Under the pieces are notes generated by a model. It saw nothing but the letters and a program-made list of their open reading frames with translations. It was not told the DNA's origin and did no database searches. From positions 18,402-29,851 of the forward strand of contig CAUDNR010004368.1 of the NCBI GenBank assembly GCA_958430865.1: DNA of 11,450 nucleotides, given 5' to 3'. A program made the translations under genes and the position numbers. Positions 1 through 7,969 of the stretch are shown here, piece after piece; within the stretch, counting starts at the first letter, position 1; each line of letters begins with the position of its first letter. Origin of the DNA: Entrophospora sp. SA101. Its lineage: Eukaryota; Glomeromycota; Glomeromycetes; Entrophosporales; Entrophosporaceae.

Positions 1-148
1 TTATGTCAAAATTGTTATTTTGCCATTTATTTTTATTCATTTATTAGTATCTATACTAGTTTCAAAAATAATTTTGAACTTTTAAAGGAAATTAAATCAT
101 GACCCGACCCGACCCATTCGGGTCAACCCGACTCGTTTCGGAGCTCTA
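1..148. mobile_element. Putative right end of a hAT-like DNA element
   Basis: The segment from about 101 to 148 is strikingly G/C-rich for this genome. It carries repeated GACCCG/CGGGTC units that can fold back on each other (GACCCG at 101-111, CGGGTC at 119-124). It ends in CTCTA at 144-148; read from the other strand the terminus is TAGAGCTCCGAAACG. This fits the hAT superfamily terminal pattern (pyrimidine-A-purine-N-G), and other transposons are known to carry GGGTCGGGTC-type subterminal repeats. The left end would lie outside the window, so neither the target duplication (right copy predicted as ATCCTGGG, 149-156) nor the mate terminal repeat can be checked. Positions 1-100 are A/T-rich with no gene visible. 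Confidence 0.35.
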
Positions 149-212
149 ATCCTGGGAGAAAAGATTTATTTGTTGCTGTTGACATAAAGAAAGAGTTGCT
201 CATCATGGGACA

Positions 213-374
213 ATGGAGTACAGAGATATGGCTAGATTTGTGCAAAATAAGAAGAAAATAAAAAGATGGCTTAACCAAGTAAGCCTTTAACACCTTTACT
301 ATTTTTTAGATGCAATATGTCTCAATTCACCTTTATATTTACAGATTTGCTCGAAGTGTAAAAATGCTTTCTAA
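213..374 (+). CDS. Doubtful two-exon micro-gene or gene remnant
   Basis: I do not recognise this. An ATG at 213 opens a frame that reads into a good splice donor (CAA|GTAAGC at 279). A pyrimidine-rich acceptor (TATTTACAG, ending 344) then continues in frame to a TAA at 372-374. The 66-nt intron resembles those elsewhere in the window. The product would be only 31 residues (beginning MEYRDMARF, ending CSKCKNAF), basic, with a CxxC pair. The frame is open upstream to a TGA near 178, and coding-like codons follow the TAA in other frames, so this may be one exon pair of a larger decayed gene. A competing plus-strand frame over 158-261 (KDLFVAVDIKKELL) also looks coding-like, which weakens this reading. 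Confidence 0.22.
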
Positions 375-457
375 ATTCCCCAAAAAATATATTCATTAAA
401 GGTATGCAGAGTTCGCAGTAATGTCAATGGAATGTTGTGGAATAGGGATGGGAACTG

Positions 458-541
458 CAATTAGCTGCAATTCAATTTTCATATGTCGCAACTACAACCA
501 CAATTCAATTTTTATATGCCTCAATTAGTTGCAGCTAATTG
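458..541. repeat. Hairpin with 13-bp inverted arms and an internal direct repeat
   Basis: CAATTAGCTGCAA (458-470) is perfectly complementary to TTGCAGCTAATTG (529-541). Inside and overlapping the left arm, CAATTCAATTTTCATATG (468-485) recurs with one mismatch at 501-518. The 84-bp unit is compact enough to be a miniature foldback element or one end of one. No terminal dinucleotide signature or target duplication was found around it. The sequence just after it (537-618) has a short coding-like plus frame ending in TGA, so the hairpin may have landed in an old coding region. Confidence 0.45.
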
Positions 542-677
542 AGGAGTCATCTTTGGATGTGAATGCTGCAAGAAATATAAGAGACATTTATAAATTTATG
601 TGTAAAAATGAAGGGGAATGACCTTCACAATTTGTTAGGTCATAATTTATGTTATTAACTTATGGACGTTGTGGGGA

Positions 678-1399
678 TTTCCTAGTAGGGTTTCTATTTG
701 AATAAGGTTTATTCGAATTATTCACTTTATTCATTATGAATTTGAGTATTCGAATTACATTGAAAGTTTATTTGAATAAATTTTAATTCAAATAAAACGA
801 ATAATTTGAATAAGAAAATTGATTTGAATAAGGAAATTAATTTGAATAAGAAAATAATTCGAATAAGAAAATTGATTCGAATAAGGAAATTAATTCAAAT
901 AAGGAAATTAATATTAATTGAATAAAGCAAATAATTCGAAAAAATTAATTCAGATAAAACAAATAATTAAGGTCCAGTTTAAATTCAAGCTCACTGGAAA
1001 GATTGCTATTTATTAAAAGAAACATGAATCTTGTTTCAGTCTTTCCTTATTAGTTTCATTTTTAATTTCAATTTTTATAATAATAAAATCAATATTAAAC
1101 CTTGTTGTATATATAGTTTGAATATTTAAGTAATTGAACAACCCATGATTCCAAATAATCTAATAAAATGAATGAACAAACCCAAGATTCTGATAATGAA
1201 TAAAACAAATAAAACAAATAATTTGAATAAAGTAAATTAAATTTTTAATTTGATTTTAAATTCGAATACTTTTTAATTCAAATAAATTTTTTAATTCAAA
1301 TGAATTTTTATTTGAATAATTAATTTGAATTAAAGGTCAACTGTATTACGAATAATTCAAATAAGAATTTGTATTATGAATAGAAGCCCTGTTTCCCAG
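678..1399. mobile_element. Non-autonomous hAT-like element (686-1391) with 8-bp target duplication
   Basis: The termini are imperfect inverted repeats. TAGGGTTTCTATT (686-698) pairs with AATAGAAGCCCTG (1379-1391), 11 of 13 positions matching when read inward. Immediately outside lie TTTCCTAG (678-685) and TTTCCCAG (1392-1399), an 8-bp direct repeat with one mismatch. Eight-bp duplications and YAGGG-type ends are hallmarks of the hAT superfamily. A second, subterminal inverted pair (709-723 with 1350-1364, 14 of 15) supports the borders. The 706-bp interior has no convincing ORF; it is almost pure A/T built from degenerate TTYGAATAA units. It therefore needs a transposase supplied elsewhere. 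Confidence 0.72.
700..960. repeat. Degenerate TTYGAATAA-type tandem array inside the hAT-like element
   Basis: Units such as TTCGAATAAG, TTTGAATAAG and TTCAAATAAGG follow one another with spacers like GAAATTAA and AAAATTGA. The pattern recurs less regularly at 1190-1385. The motif is partly self-complementary (ATTCGAAT), so the region could fold in many registers. C/T variation at TTCGAA versus TTTGAA suggests decay at CpG. It is internal to the transposon and carries no reading frame. Confidence 0.55.
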
Positions 1400-1657
1400 A
1401 AGCAATGGTTAACACAGTAGCACATTGTTCTGATTTATCAGTTCTGTAAAGTGTAATAGGTTGGTTTTAACTCAATATTTGATCTTATTTGATTTTAATA
1501 TTAGGTGGAAATGGATAATATATAGAAAATTACCAGTGCATTAGTATTAAAGCTAACAATATGATTAAATATCATATTTTAAGATAAATCAATCATAGAA
1601 TCTTTTCATATCTTCCTCTTTCATTCCAATATATGTCATGATAATTACTGAGTAATT
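1400..1657. other. A/T-rich spacer, nothing recognised
   Basis: No ORF, RNA gene or repeat structure is supported here. It separates the hAT-like element from the decayed minus-strand gene, and may include the degraded 3' end of that gene. Confidence 0.5.
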
Positions 1658-2854
1658 GATAATTATTTCTCAATCCCAAGAATAATCTTCTGCTGCTTGT
1701 ACATTAGAAGTACCAAAAGGGAATGATGGAAGTGGTCCAACTTGATCAACAGCCCACAAACAACACCTACTTATATTGACACATGCCTGTACATAGCTTT
1801 AATAATATTGATGGATGAAAAATTAATACTCCATAATAAAATAAAAAAATTTCCAAATCAAAAATCAAATTGAAAACATACTATATAGAAAACTTCCCAC
1901 TTATTCTGAGAAAAAAGGTTAATCTTAAATTCATCTATGAGATTTTGTGAATGATAAAGTTTGTTGATAGAGATAATATCATCTGCTATTGCAATTGCAA
2001 TAACAAATGGCAATCTGCGATAATGAGGTGGCCATGCAAATTTACTCATCAATTCATATTTGGCTAAGTCTAGATCATTTATATCAGCTTTTTCTTCCAT
2101 AAGAATTGTTGGTATACTTCCAACATATGCATCCACATGTTTACATTTTAAGGTGCAATATTACGTTAACTTGGAATGAAGAAAGGTAAGGAACAATACC
2201 TAACAATCCACCATCCCTTCCATAAAGTCCATCTTCTGAGTCATCTTCTTTCACATTTTTTAAAAGTTTTAGTATTTGAAACTGCATCTCTGAATGATAT
2301 TCAGTTGTAGATGGGATTACAATATGATTGTTATTTTATGAGTTTGCAAGTTCTGTATAAAATTGGATGTAAGAACTAATGACATCTCACTTTCCAAAAT
2401 AGGGATGGGCTTTTCCCAATGGAAGATCAAAATGAAAGCTGTCTGAATCAACTGGTTGAACTGAATATTGAATGGGTCTAAGTTGAGTACCTATATCTTT
2501 CAGAAATTGTTATGTAAATACAGTTTGTCCATGTAATAAATAATATAGAAATATACAAACAAACAAACAAACAAACAAATAAATAAACAAAATGGAATGA
2601 ATGGAAATAATTTTTTGTATATTTTTTACACAATTTGTTCATTACCTTTCCCTCCATTTAACACCTCTTGATATAATGCTTTCCATTTATCTATCCTCTC
2701 TTCCAGCCTTTTCTTTTCCTTCTTTTCTCTGTATTTTTTTTTCTTCTCTTCCCCTCTTCAACTTGTTCAACCTCTCCTCAGCCTCTCCTCCCAGCTCCTT
2801 CCACTCTCCTTCTGCTTTATTTAATTTTTCTCTAACTTCGTTGATAATAGCCAT
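1658..2854 (-). pseudogene. Decayed coiled-coil-headed repeat-family gene
   Basis: An ATG at 2854-2852 opens a Lys/Glu-rich coiled coil (begins MAIINEVREKLNKAEGEW). It is frameshifted in a nine-A run near 2727-2735 and resumes as YREKKEKEKRLEER to a possible splice donor (AAAG|GTAATG, 2646/2645). After an unresolved intron or frameshift near 2500, the frame continues (DIGTQLRPIQYSVQPVD...) with stops TGA at 2387-2389 and TAA at 2336-2338. It then shifts again in an A run near 2143 into a well-kept block (VDAYVGSIPTILMEEK... FAWPPHYRRLPFV) ending at a TGA at 1858. More coding-like sequence (AVDQVGPLPSFPFGTSN) lies at about 1675-1755. The layout recalls large coiled-coil/Crinkler-like or kinase-like families of Rhizophagus; that family call is from memory only. 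Several breaks are in homopolymers, so some could be assembly errors, but the two stops are not. Confidence 0.55.
2555..2590. repeat. (AAAC)n microsatellite
   Basis: Repeated AAAC units grade into AAAT and AAAC again. The array sits in the presumed intron of the decayed minus-strand gene. Confidence 0.8.
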
Positions 2855-2911
2855 TTTGTGATTTATGCATAATTTCGATCAATGATAAATTAGTGGGCAC
2901 ATGACTTGGAA

Positions 2912-2917
2912 TTTATT
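2912..2917 (-). terminator. Candidate polyadenylation signal of the secreted-protein gene
   Basis: AATAAA on the minus strand lies 130 bp downstream of the TAA of the small secreted-protein gene. This is the first canonical hexamer I found after that gene, but in such A/T-rich DNA it may be chance. Confidence 0.3.
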
Positions 2918-3046
2918 AAACGAGGAAAATTATTGTTATTTCAATTCAACTAATATTAAATTCTTTCTTTGTATATTAATATTATTATTGATATAAAATC
3001 AGAACACAAAGTACTATATCAAATATTAAACTAAATAATTAAAAAG

Positions 3047-3591
3047 TTAATTACATTCTTTAGTTAGAAAAACGGTAAATGGTGTACTACTTCCAGTAAC
3101 AGTTTGATCACTTTGAACTGTTACCCAAACAACGAATTGATTCCCTGGAATAGCCCATATTGGGTCAATTTTAAAGTATTTCGTGCCAGAATTAGCGTTT
3201 TTACCCTTTAATAATAAAATTCATTTCCGTAATAAATGAATAAAATTTCATTTTTTCAAACAAAAGGATAATAAAAAAATTATTTATCAATTTACAGTTG
3301 TTTGGAATACCACAGTACAACCGTTTCTTATAATGACGATTTCTACATTATCTATTATAAATGTGAGAAATCATTAATCATCATTTTAGAAAATAGTCAT
3401 GACTTCATACCTTTTGGTTTACAAGCAATACACCACCAACTGATATTTTGTATAGATTTAACAGCCCAAGGACCTGGACCTGGAGCTGGAACATGAATAA
3501 AGGGCGGAATTGGTTCAGAAATTGCTAAAGTTGTGAATAATATTACAACGAGAATAGCAAAAGGTCTCGAGAATTTGTTGGGAGAATTCAT
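3047..3591 (-). CDS. Small secreted cysteine-containing protein, Kre9/Knh1-like fold suspected
   Basis: Three exons join cleanly: 3591-3411, 3351-3296 and 3205-3047, with introns of 59 and 90 nt (donors G|GTATGA and ACT|GTAAAT, acceptors ATAATAG and TTAAAG) and phases that match. The product is 131 residues. Residues 1-25 form a signal peptide: a basic start, the hydrophobic core FAILVVILFTTLA, and a likely cut near AIS-EP. A Pro-rich linker (PAPGPGPW) follows. The rest is strand-rich with ISWWCIAC, then DNVEIVIIRNGC, then GSSTPFTVFLTKECN. Four cysteines (54, 57, 72, 130) are placed to form disulfides. The order 'ISW ... V-I-I ... GN-F-V-V ... SSTPFTV' resembles the Kre9/Knh1-type Ser-Thr-rich cell-wall domain, a beta-sandwich found in secreted fungal proteins. 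No GPI-anchor tail is seen, so it is probably soluble. It could act at the wall or as a secreted effector; function is inferred. Confidence 0.72.
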
Positions 3592-3688
3592 TCTTTATAA
3601 TAATTGTGTTAATATGAGAGAATAACGAGATACTCAATTATAGAATGACAGAAAGGTAAATTTCGAAGTGTTTAATTGATTCTATTTG

Positions 3689-3696
3689 TATATATA
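3689..3696 (-). promoter_or_regulatory. TATA box of the secreted-protein gene
   Basis: TATATATA lies about 100 bp upstream of the ATG at 3591, a usual distance for a fungal TATA box with a 5' UTR of 60-70 nt. The surrounding DNA is less monotonously A/T than most spacers here. Confidence 0.45.
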
Positions 3697-3727
3697 GAAG
3701 AAAATTTTTTTCGGAAAATTAACTTTG

Positions 3728-3739
3728 GTGACATGTCAC
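3728..3739. promoter_or_regulatory. Perfect 12-bp palindrome GTGACATGTCAC
   Basis: This perfect dyad sits about 32 bp upstream of the TATA box of the secreted-protein gene, in a locally G/C-richer stretch. Its size and symmetry fit a site for a dimeric transcription factor. No specific factor is assigned. Confidence 0.35.
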
Positions 3740-3863
3740 ACGACTATATAGAACCCACCTGCCAAAGTATTCGTTCCCGTAAACCACATGTGCGTAAAAG
3801 TTTTTCTAAAAAATGAAAATTTGCTATATTGTTATTAAAAAATAAATTGATCCGATTTCACAG

Positions 3864-4019
3864 CTAGAAAATGCGAGGAATCATCGCATGCCGAAAAAAA
3901 GAGTATGAAAGATCGATTTTACAATGCTGGACAAGAAAACTATTAGACAAATGGACTATCAAGAATATTTTCTGAAAGCATACCGATGCATGAAACAATA
4001 TGTGATTCTCTGGAGATAA
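3864..4019 (+). pseudogene. Coding-like fragment with one internal stop, unidentified
   Basis: Following an acceptor-like GATTTCACAG (ending 3863), one plus frame reads LENARNHRMPKKRV, meets a TGA at 3906-3908, and continues as KIDFTMLDKKTIRQ... to CMKQYVILWR and a TAA at 4017-4019. The amino-acid mix is balanced and unlike random A/T-rich translation. A single change would open the whole frame. A second plus frame from the ATG at 3871 gives 34 residues and competes. I do not recognise either product. Confidence 0.25.
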
Positions 4020-4060
4020 TAAAGAGATAATAAAGTCAAAGATGACAAAAGTAAAATAAG

Positions 4061-4066
4061 TTTATT
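4061..4066 (-). terminator. Candidate polyadenylation signal downstream of the channel gene
   Basis: A minus-strand AATAAA (within GATATAATAAAC) lies about 430 bp beyond the channel stop codon. It is the clearest hexamer I found in that direction, but the long distance makes the link uncertain. Confidence 0.2.
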
Positions 4067-4151
4067 ATATCACATACACAGAAACAAATACAACAAAAAA
4101 CAAACAAATATTCGTTGAATTTGTTATCTGTCCTTTGCCTTCTCTTTACCC

Positions 4152-4370
4152 TCTCAAGTACCATTATTATTGTATCCTTCTGAAGTGACAACACAAAATC
4201 AAATAATTTTAAATCCTGGGCAGCTATTAGAAAGAAGAATACCATATCGTTGTAGATATATGACTTTATTTTGGTTTATGGTTGCAACCTTTACATGGGC
4301 ATACTGCAACAAAACTAGACAAAGTGAACATTGTTTCACACAATTTTACAGGGCTCGAAATTTAGTGTAG
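4152..4370 (+). other. Unidentified coding-like fragment with a hydrophobic segment
   Basis: A plus frame is open from about 4152 to the TAG at 4368-4370. It includes SEVTTQNQIILNPGQLLERR, then YMTLFWFMVATFTWAYC, a possible membrane segment, and ends at FYRARNLV. There is no convincing ATG at its 5' end, so it would have to be an internal or last exon. It lies beyond the 3' end of the channel gene and on the opposite strand. Composition is more protein-like than neighbouring spacers, but no family is recognised and it may be chance or a relic. Confidence 0.2.
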
Positions 4371-4499
4371 TGATAATTTGATAATTCTAAAAAGGATTTC
4401 CTTATCATTATTTTTTTTAACCATTATAATAGGAAATCAATTTTTAATCTCAATTTTAAAATATAGAATTTTATAAAAACTGGTTTAAATTAAGAATAA

Positions 4500-4857
4500 T
4501 TATTTTTTTAAATTTTTAATCTCAGCCAATAATGTTTGCAACATCTGTTCATTATTATGATTTAGATCATTTTTAAGATTTTCATGACTCATTTTAATTT
4601 CCTTGAGATCATCAGCCAATAATGTTTGCAACATCTGTTCATTATAATGATTATTATGATTTAATTTGTTTTTGATTTCCTTGAGAAGATCATTTTTAAG
4701 ATCATTTTTAAGGTTTTCAATTTCCTTTTCTGGCTTGGGCATATCTGCCAATTTTCTAAGTTTCTCAGAAATAAATGGAAGAAATTCTGGATCTTCTTGA
4801 CTACTATCAATTTCTCTGATTCTTCTTCGAGCATCTTCAATTGGCACATAATAATGT
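4500..4857 (-). CDS. Channel gene exon 6: C-terminal coiled coil
   Basis: The acceptor TTGATAG joins to HYYVPIEDARRRIREID. A long Lys/Glu/Leu/Asn-rich coiled coil runs to the TAA at 4500-4502. It contains two copies of NEQMLQTLLA, a 30-residue in-frame repeat. The coil could drive tetramer assembly, as C-terminal coils do in several TRP channels. Confidence 0.8.
4522..4645. repeat. Direct repeat, 34-bp identical copies 90 bp apart, in the coiled-coil exon
   Basis: Positions 4522-4555 are identical to 4612-4645. The period is 90 bp (30 codons), so the duplication keeps frame and lengthens the coiled coil. Flanking sequence is similar but rearranged, with repeated AAGATCATTTTTAAG units at about 4684-4710. 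Confidence 0.85.
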
Positions 4858-4929
4858 CTATCAAGTTATCAAATTAAATTATTTATGATTATTTATCAAA
4901 AACAAAAAAAAAAAAATAAGCATAATTAC

Positions 4930-5179
4930 AATAAATCAGGAAACCATTCTCTCCAACGACGTTGATTAGGAAGTAAATAAAATAATTCAATCTCTTTTAT
5001 GATTTTTGCCTTTTGAGCCAAAAATGCTTCATCTATGTTATATTTTTCAATTTGATTGCTAAGAAGACCAATGAATAAATTCATTAAATATATCACAACA
5101 ACAAATGAAAATGCAACAAATAATATTGCCAGATATGGTTCATCTTGTAATTGCCAAGATCCAAATGCTCCATTATCAC
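4930..5179 (-). CDS. Channel gene exon 5: S6 and post-S6 helix
   Basis: The acceptor TTTTTAATAG leads into GDNGAFGSWQLQDEP, then S6 (LAILFVAFSFVVVVIYLMNL, FIGLL). It continues with a charged helix and the family-typical FYLLPNQRRWREWFPDLL. The donor TT|GTAATT is weak but phase-consistent. Confidence 0.82.
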
Positions 5180-5251
5180 CTATTAAAAATCAAATGATTA
5201 TTATTATGAATAATTATTATTTTACTATTTTAAAATCATATAGAATTTTAC

Positions 5252-5716
5252 CTGTAAGGAAATTATACATTGCCAGCATTGAGGAACCAAAATATGCAAA
5301 CATATTTGTGTTGCTGTCAGGTTGTTGTACAATAATTGAATTCTGATTATATGTGTTGTCACTTGTAAAGTATATAAAATATTTAGAAGCAAGATTTCAA
5401 GGATTGTTGGGATCATTATCTTTGAAATCAGGGTTGTCTAATGTATAATCTTCCTGAGTTGGTTTCAATAAAATATAAAATGCATGTGAAAAACTTAAAA
5501 CAATCAAAAATAGAATCATTAAAAATGAGAAAACATTTCTAGCAACTCCTAAAATGATTGCAAAATATCTTCCAAAGTATGTAAATGCTCTTAAAAACAG
5601 CATAAATTTCAGATCTAATAACAAATTGGATAATGAAATCAACTCAGTAGCTGGTTAATCATGATGATACAACCATAGAATTGAAGTGATGACTGGTAAG
5701 AAATATGCCCCAATGT
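5252..5716 (-). CDS. Channel gene exon 4: S3-S5 and outer pore, two in-frame stops
   Basis: This encodes S3 (IGAYFLPVITSILWLY), S4 and S4-S5 linker (DLKFMLFLRAFTYFG), S5 (SFLMILFLIVLSFSHAFYIL) and the outer pore (DSNTNMFAYFGSSMLAMYNF). TAA at 5655-5657 sits in the S3-S4 loop. TGA at 5397-5399 sits where the family normally has Trp in DPNNPW. The exon is 465 nt, phase 1 at both ends, so skipping it would keep the frame. Donor and acceptor are canonical. Confidence 0.75.
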
Positions 5717-5788
5717 CTATCAAATAAAATAATAAATTATCAATTTTAATTAATTAGCTAATAATGGAAATTAATAATAATGTCATAC

Positions 5789-7384
5789 CAAAATAATTCC
5801 AAAAGTCCTTGACATATTTAATTGGGTTCCAAATAAATTGTCTTGCTTCAAAATTAAGATGAAACAACCCAAGGATGATTGTAATACTCAGTAATAAATT
5901 TCTATTTTCATCAGATAATTGATCTGGTGAAGTAGAGGTTGCAACTGCAAAGCATAATAAAAATGCTGTATAAATAATCCAAATCCCAAAGTAATATGTG
6001 AATCCAAACTTATCCCACTTGGAATTCAAGATTACTTGACCATTCCAATGTTTGTACAATTCTAAAGTATCTAATTCAATAAATTTACTATTTGCTGGCT
6101 TATATAATAATTCTTTCCAAAATGAATATTTACTGTTGTAAGTAACCAACCCAGGATATGGAATTGCCAAATCTACACATGGTTTTTCAGATTTGTTATC
6201 TAATATATCTAATATTGCGTTTATAAATGCTATAAATAGTCCAATAAAATTATATTTATAATAAAAATCCCAAAAGCTTTTTTTTTTATAAACTGATTCT
6301 TCACCTATAGCATTATAAAAAGTATCCTCATAACCAGATTCTTTCACAAATGGAAACAATATCACTGAAGTCTGATTAAAGAGTTTTGATATTAAAGTAT
6401 AATGGCTTTTTTCTAATCTTGGTAATTCTAGTATAATTATATTTAATAAACTAATATTTAAATCAGTATCTTTTATAAAATAACCAAGACAAAGATCAAA
6501 TACTTTTTCTACTAGAATACTATTATTATGATCTAATGCTACCTTTAATATTTTCTTTCCAAATTTGTTAAAATAATAAAACTCATTGATCATACTATCT
6601 AACATTTCTTTATAAGGTTGTCTAGAAATTTGATGTTTATCAATATATGAATCATTAATATTACCAATAATACTATTGAAATTAAATAAACTATCTTCAT
6701 TTGCATTATTCTTAATAGCTGATTTAATCTTATCTTCATATGTAATAATTTTTGTAAATATTTTGGAATCTTTCTTGCTAACTGATAAAATGCATATATC
6801 ATAATTTATATATAAAATTAAATCATCACTATTTAATACTTTACAACACTTAAATTTTTTATGACTTTTAAGACCATATTCATCAATTGTTGATGATTCT
6901 TCTTTCATTCCATCATTAATTGTTTGTGCTTTTATATTAATATTTCCAAATTCATTATCATATTCTATTAACCATTTAATTGATTTTCCAGTTTCTCTGG
7001 TAAATTTTGCTGGTCTTTCAGAAAACTTATACATTTCCAATATTTCTTGTATTGCATGTAAATAATAGTTGCTCTTTAAAGATATTGTTTGTTGAATACC
7101 ATCTAAATTTTCTTTATTGATTATTTCTTTAATGTATAATTGATTGTCTATAACTTTTGCTATTTTACCATGTGGTAAAATTGGTCCAAATAAAATCTTT
7201 TTTTCATTTTCATTTGTAAAATACTCTGTAATATTCATAAAATTATCAAGATTATAAGGATCCATTAATTTGTAATTATAACTTTTTGTGTTTTCATGAT
7301 AATATATTACTAATAAATATTCTAATTGATCTGTTAGATAAATAAAATCATGTTTTTTCATATCAATATTATTTTCCAATTGGG
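5789..7384 (-). CDS. Channel gene exon 3: long cytoplasmic linker, S1 and S2
   Basis: This uninterrupted 532-codon exon starts at acceptor TTTTGTAG and ends at donor G|GTATGA. It covers the linker between the WD40-like part and the channel, then S1 (FGFTYYFGIWIIYTAFLLCF), S2 (LLLSITIILGLFHLNFEARQ) and the approach to S3 (KYVKDFWNYF). No stop occurs in frame, which argues that the gene was functional until recently. Confidence 0.85.
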
Positions 7385-7461
7385 CTACAAAATAGGAAAA
7401 TATATTCATTAAAATATAAATTAATATAACATGCAAATAATAAGAATATATAAATACTTAC

Positions 7462-7880
7462 TTGCAGAAATAATAATATTATTTTTTAATGAATATACAA
7501 CCAATGTTGAATGAATACTATAATATACTGCCATTATTGTTTTATCTTTATTAAATATAATATCTCCATTTTGATATACTAAATAATAATTATCTTGATA
7601 TGACATTGCTACAACCTTCCATTGTGATATAAATAAATCCTTAGAACCAATTAGAAAATTGCCAGAATTTCTAAATAATAATCATAATCATAACAATATG
7701 TTGATTTATGAACCAATTTATCATTTGCATCATTGTCATCATCACTCACATATGAAAAATTGTATAACCTCATATTATGAATCATTAATAAATCATTATT
7801 TGTAATAAAATACCCTTCATAAAAATATCCATCATTAATTATAAAGTCAATGTATTTTTTTTTTGTAAAGTCAAGGAATT
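7462..7880 (-). CDS. Channel gene exon 2: WD40-like repeat, with a one-base frame break
   Basis: The exon opens in frame as KFLDFTKKKYIDFIINDGY and closes in another frame as DKTIMAVYYSIHSTLVVY. The exon is 419 nt, one base short of what its flanking intron phases require. The two frames meet around 7673-7680 in a TTATTATTTAG stretch; the first frame otherwise stops at 7651-7653. A cryptic intron from GTGAGT (7749) to GGAAG (7616) would also restore frame, but it would delete a family-like stretch (SGNFLIGSKDLFISQW) and has a poor acceptor. Confidence 0.6.
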
Positions 7881-7969
7881 CTAAAAAGTTAATTTAAATG
7901 ATTTAAATATTTATTATTTAGTTGCTATAATAATAAAATACATATATCAATTAATTGATAATTGCTTAC

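Noticed and set aside
2601..2861. Plus-strand frame rich in Ser/Pro/Leu/Phe
   Set aside because: It is the antisense of the Lys/Glu-rich coiled coil of the decayed minus-strand gene; the pyrimidine-rich tract explains it.
3871..3889. ATGCGA/TCGCAT dyad as a regulatory site
   Set aside because: Six-bp arms with a 7-nt loop are weak and fall inside a coding-like fragment; likely chance.
4036..4245. Minus-strand 69-codon Cys/Phe-rich frame
   Set aside because: It lies in the presumed 3' region of the channel gene, contains an AATAAA, and its composition looks like translated A/T-rich UTR.
5397..5399. TGA read as Trp under an alternative genetic code
   Set aside because: A TAA stop occurs in the same exon, the channel and secreted genes otherwise use TGG for Trp, and fungal nuclear codes do not support it.
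7616..7749. Cryptic intron to rescue exon 2
   Set aside because: It would remove a family-like WD segment and uses an acceptor without a pyrimidine tract; kept only as an alternative.
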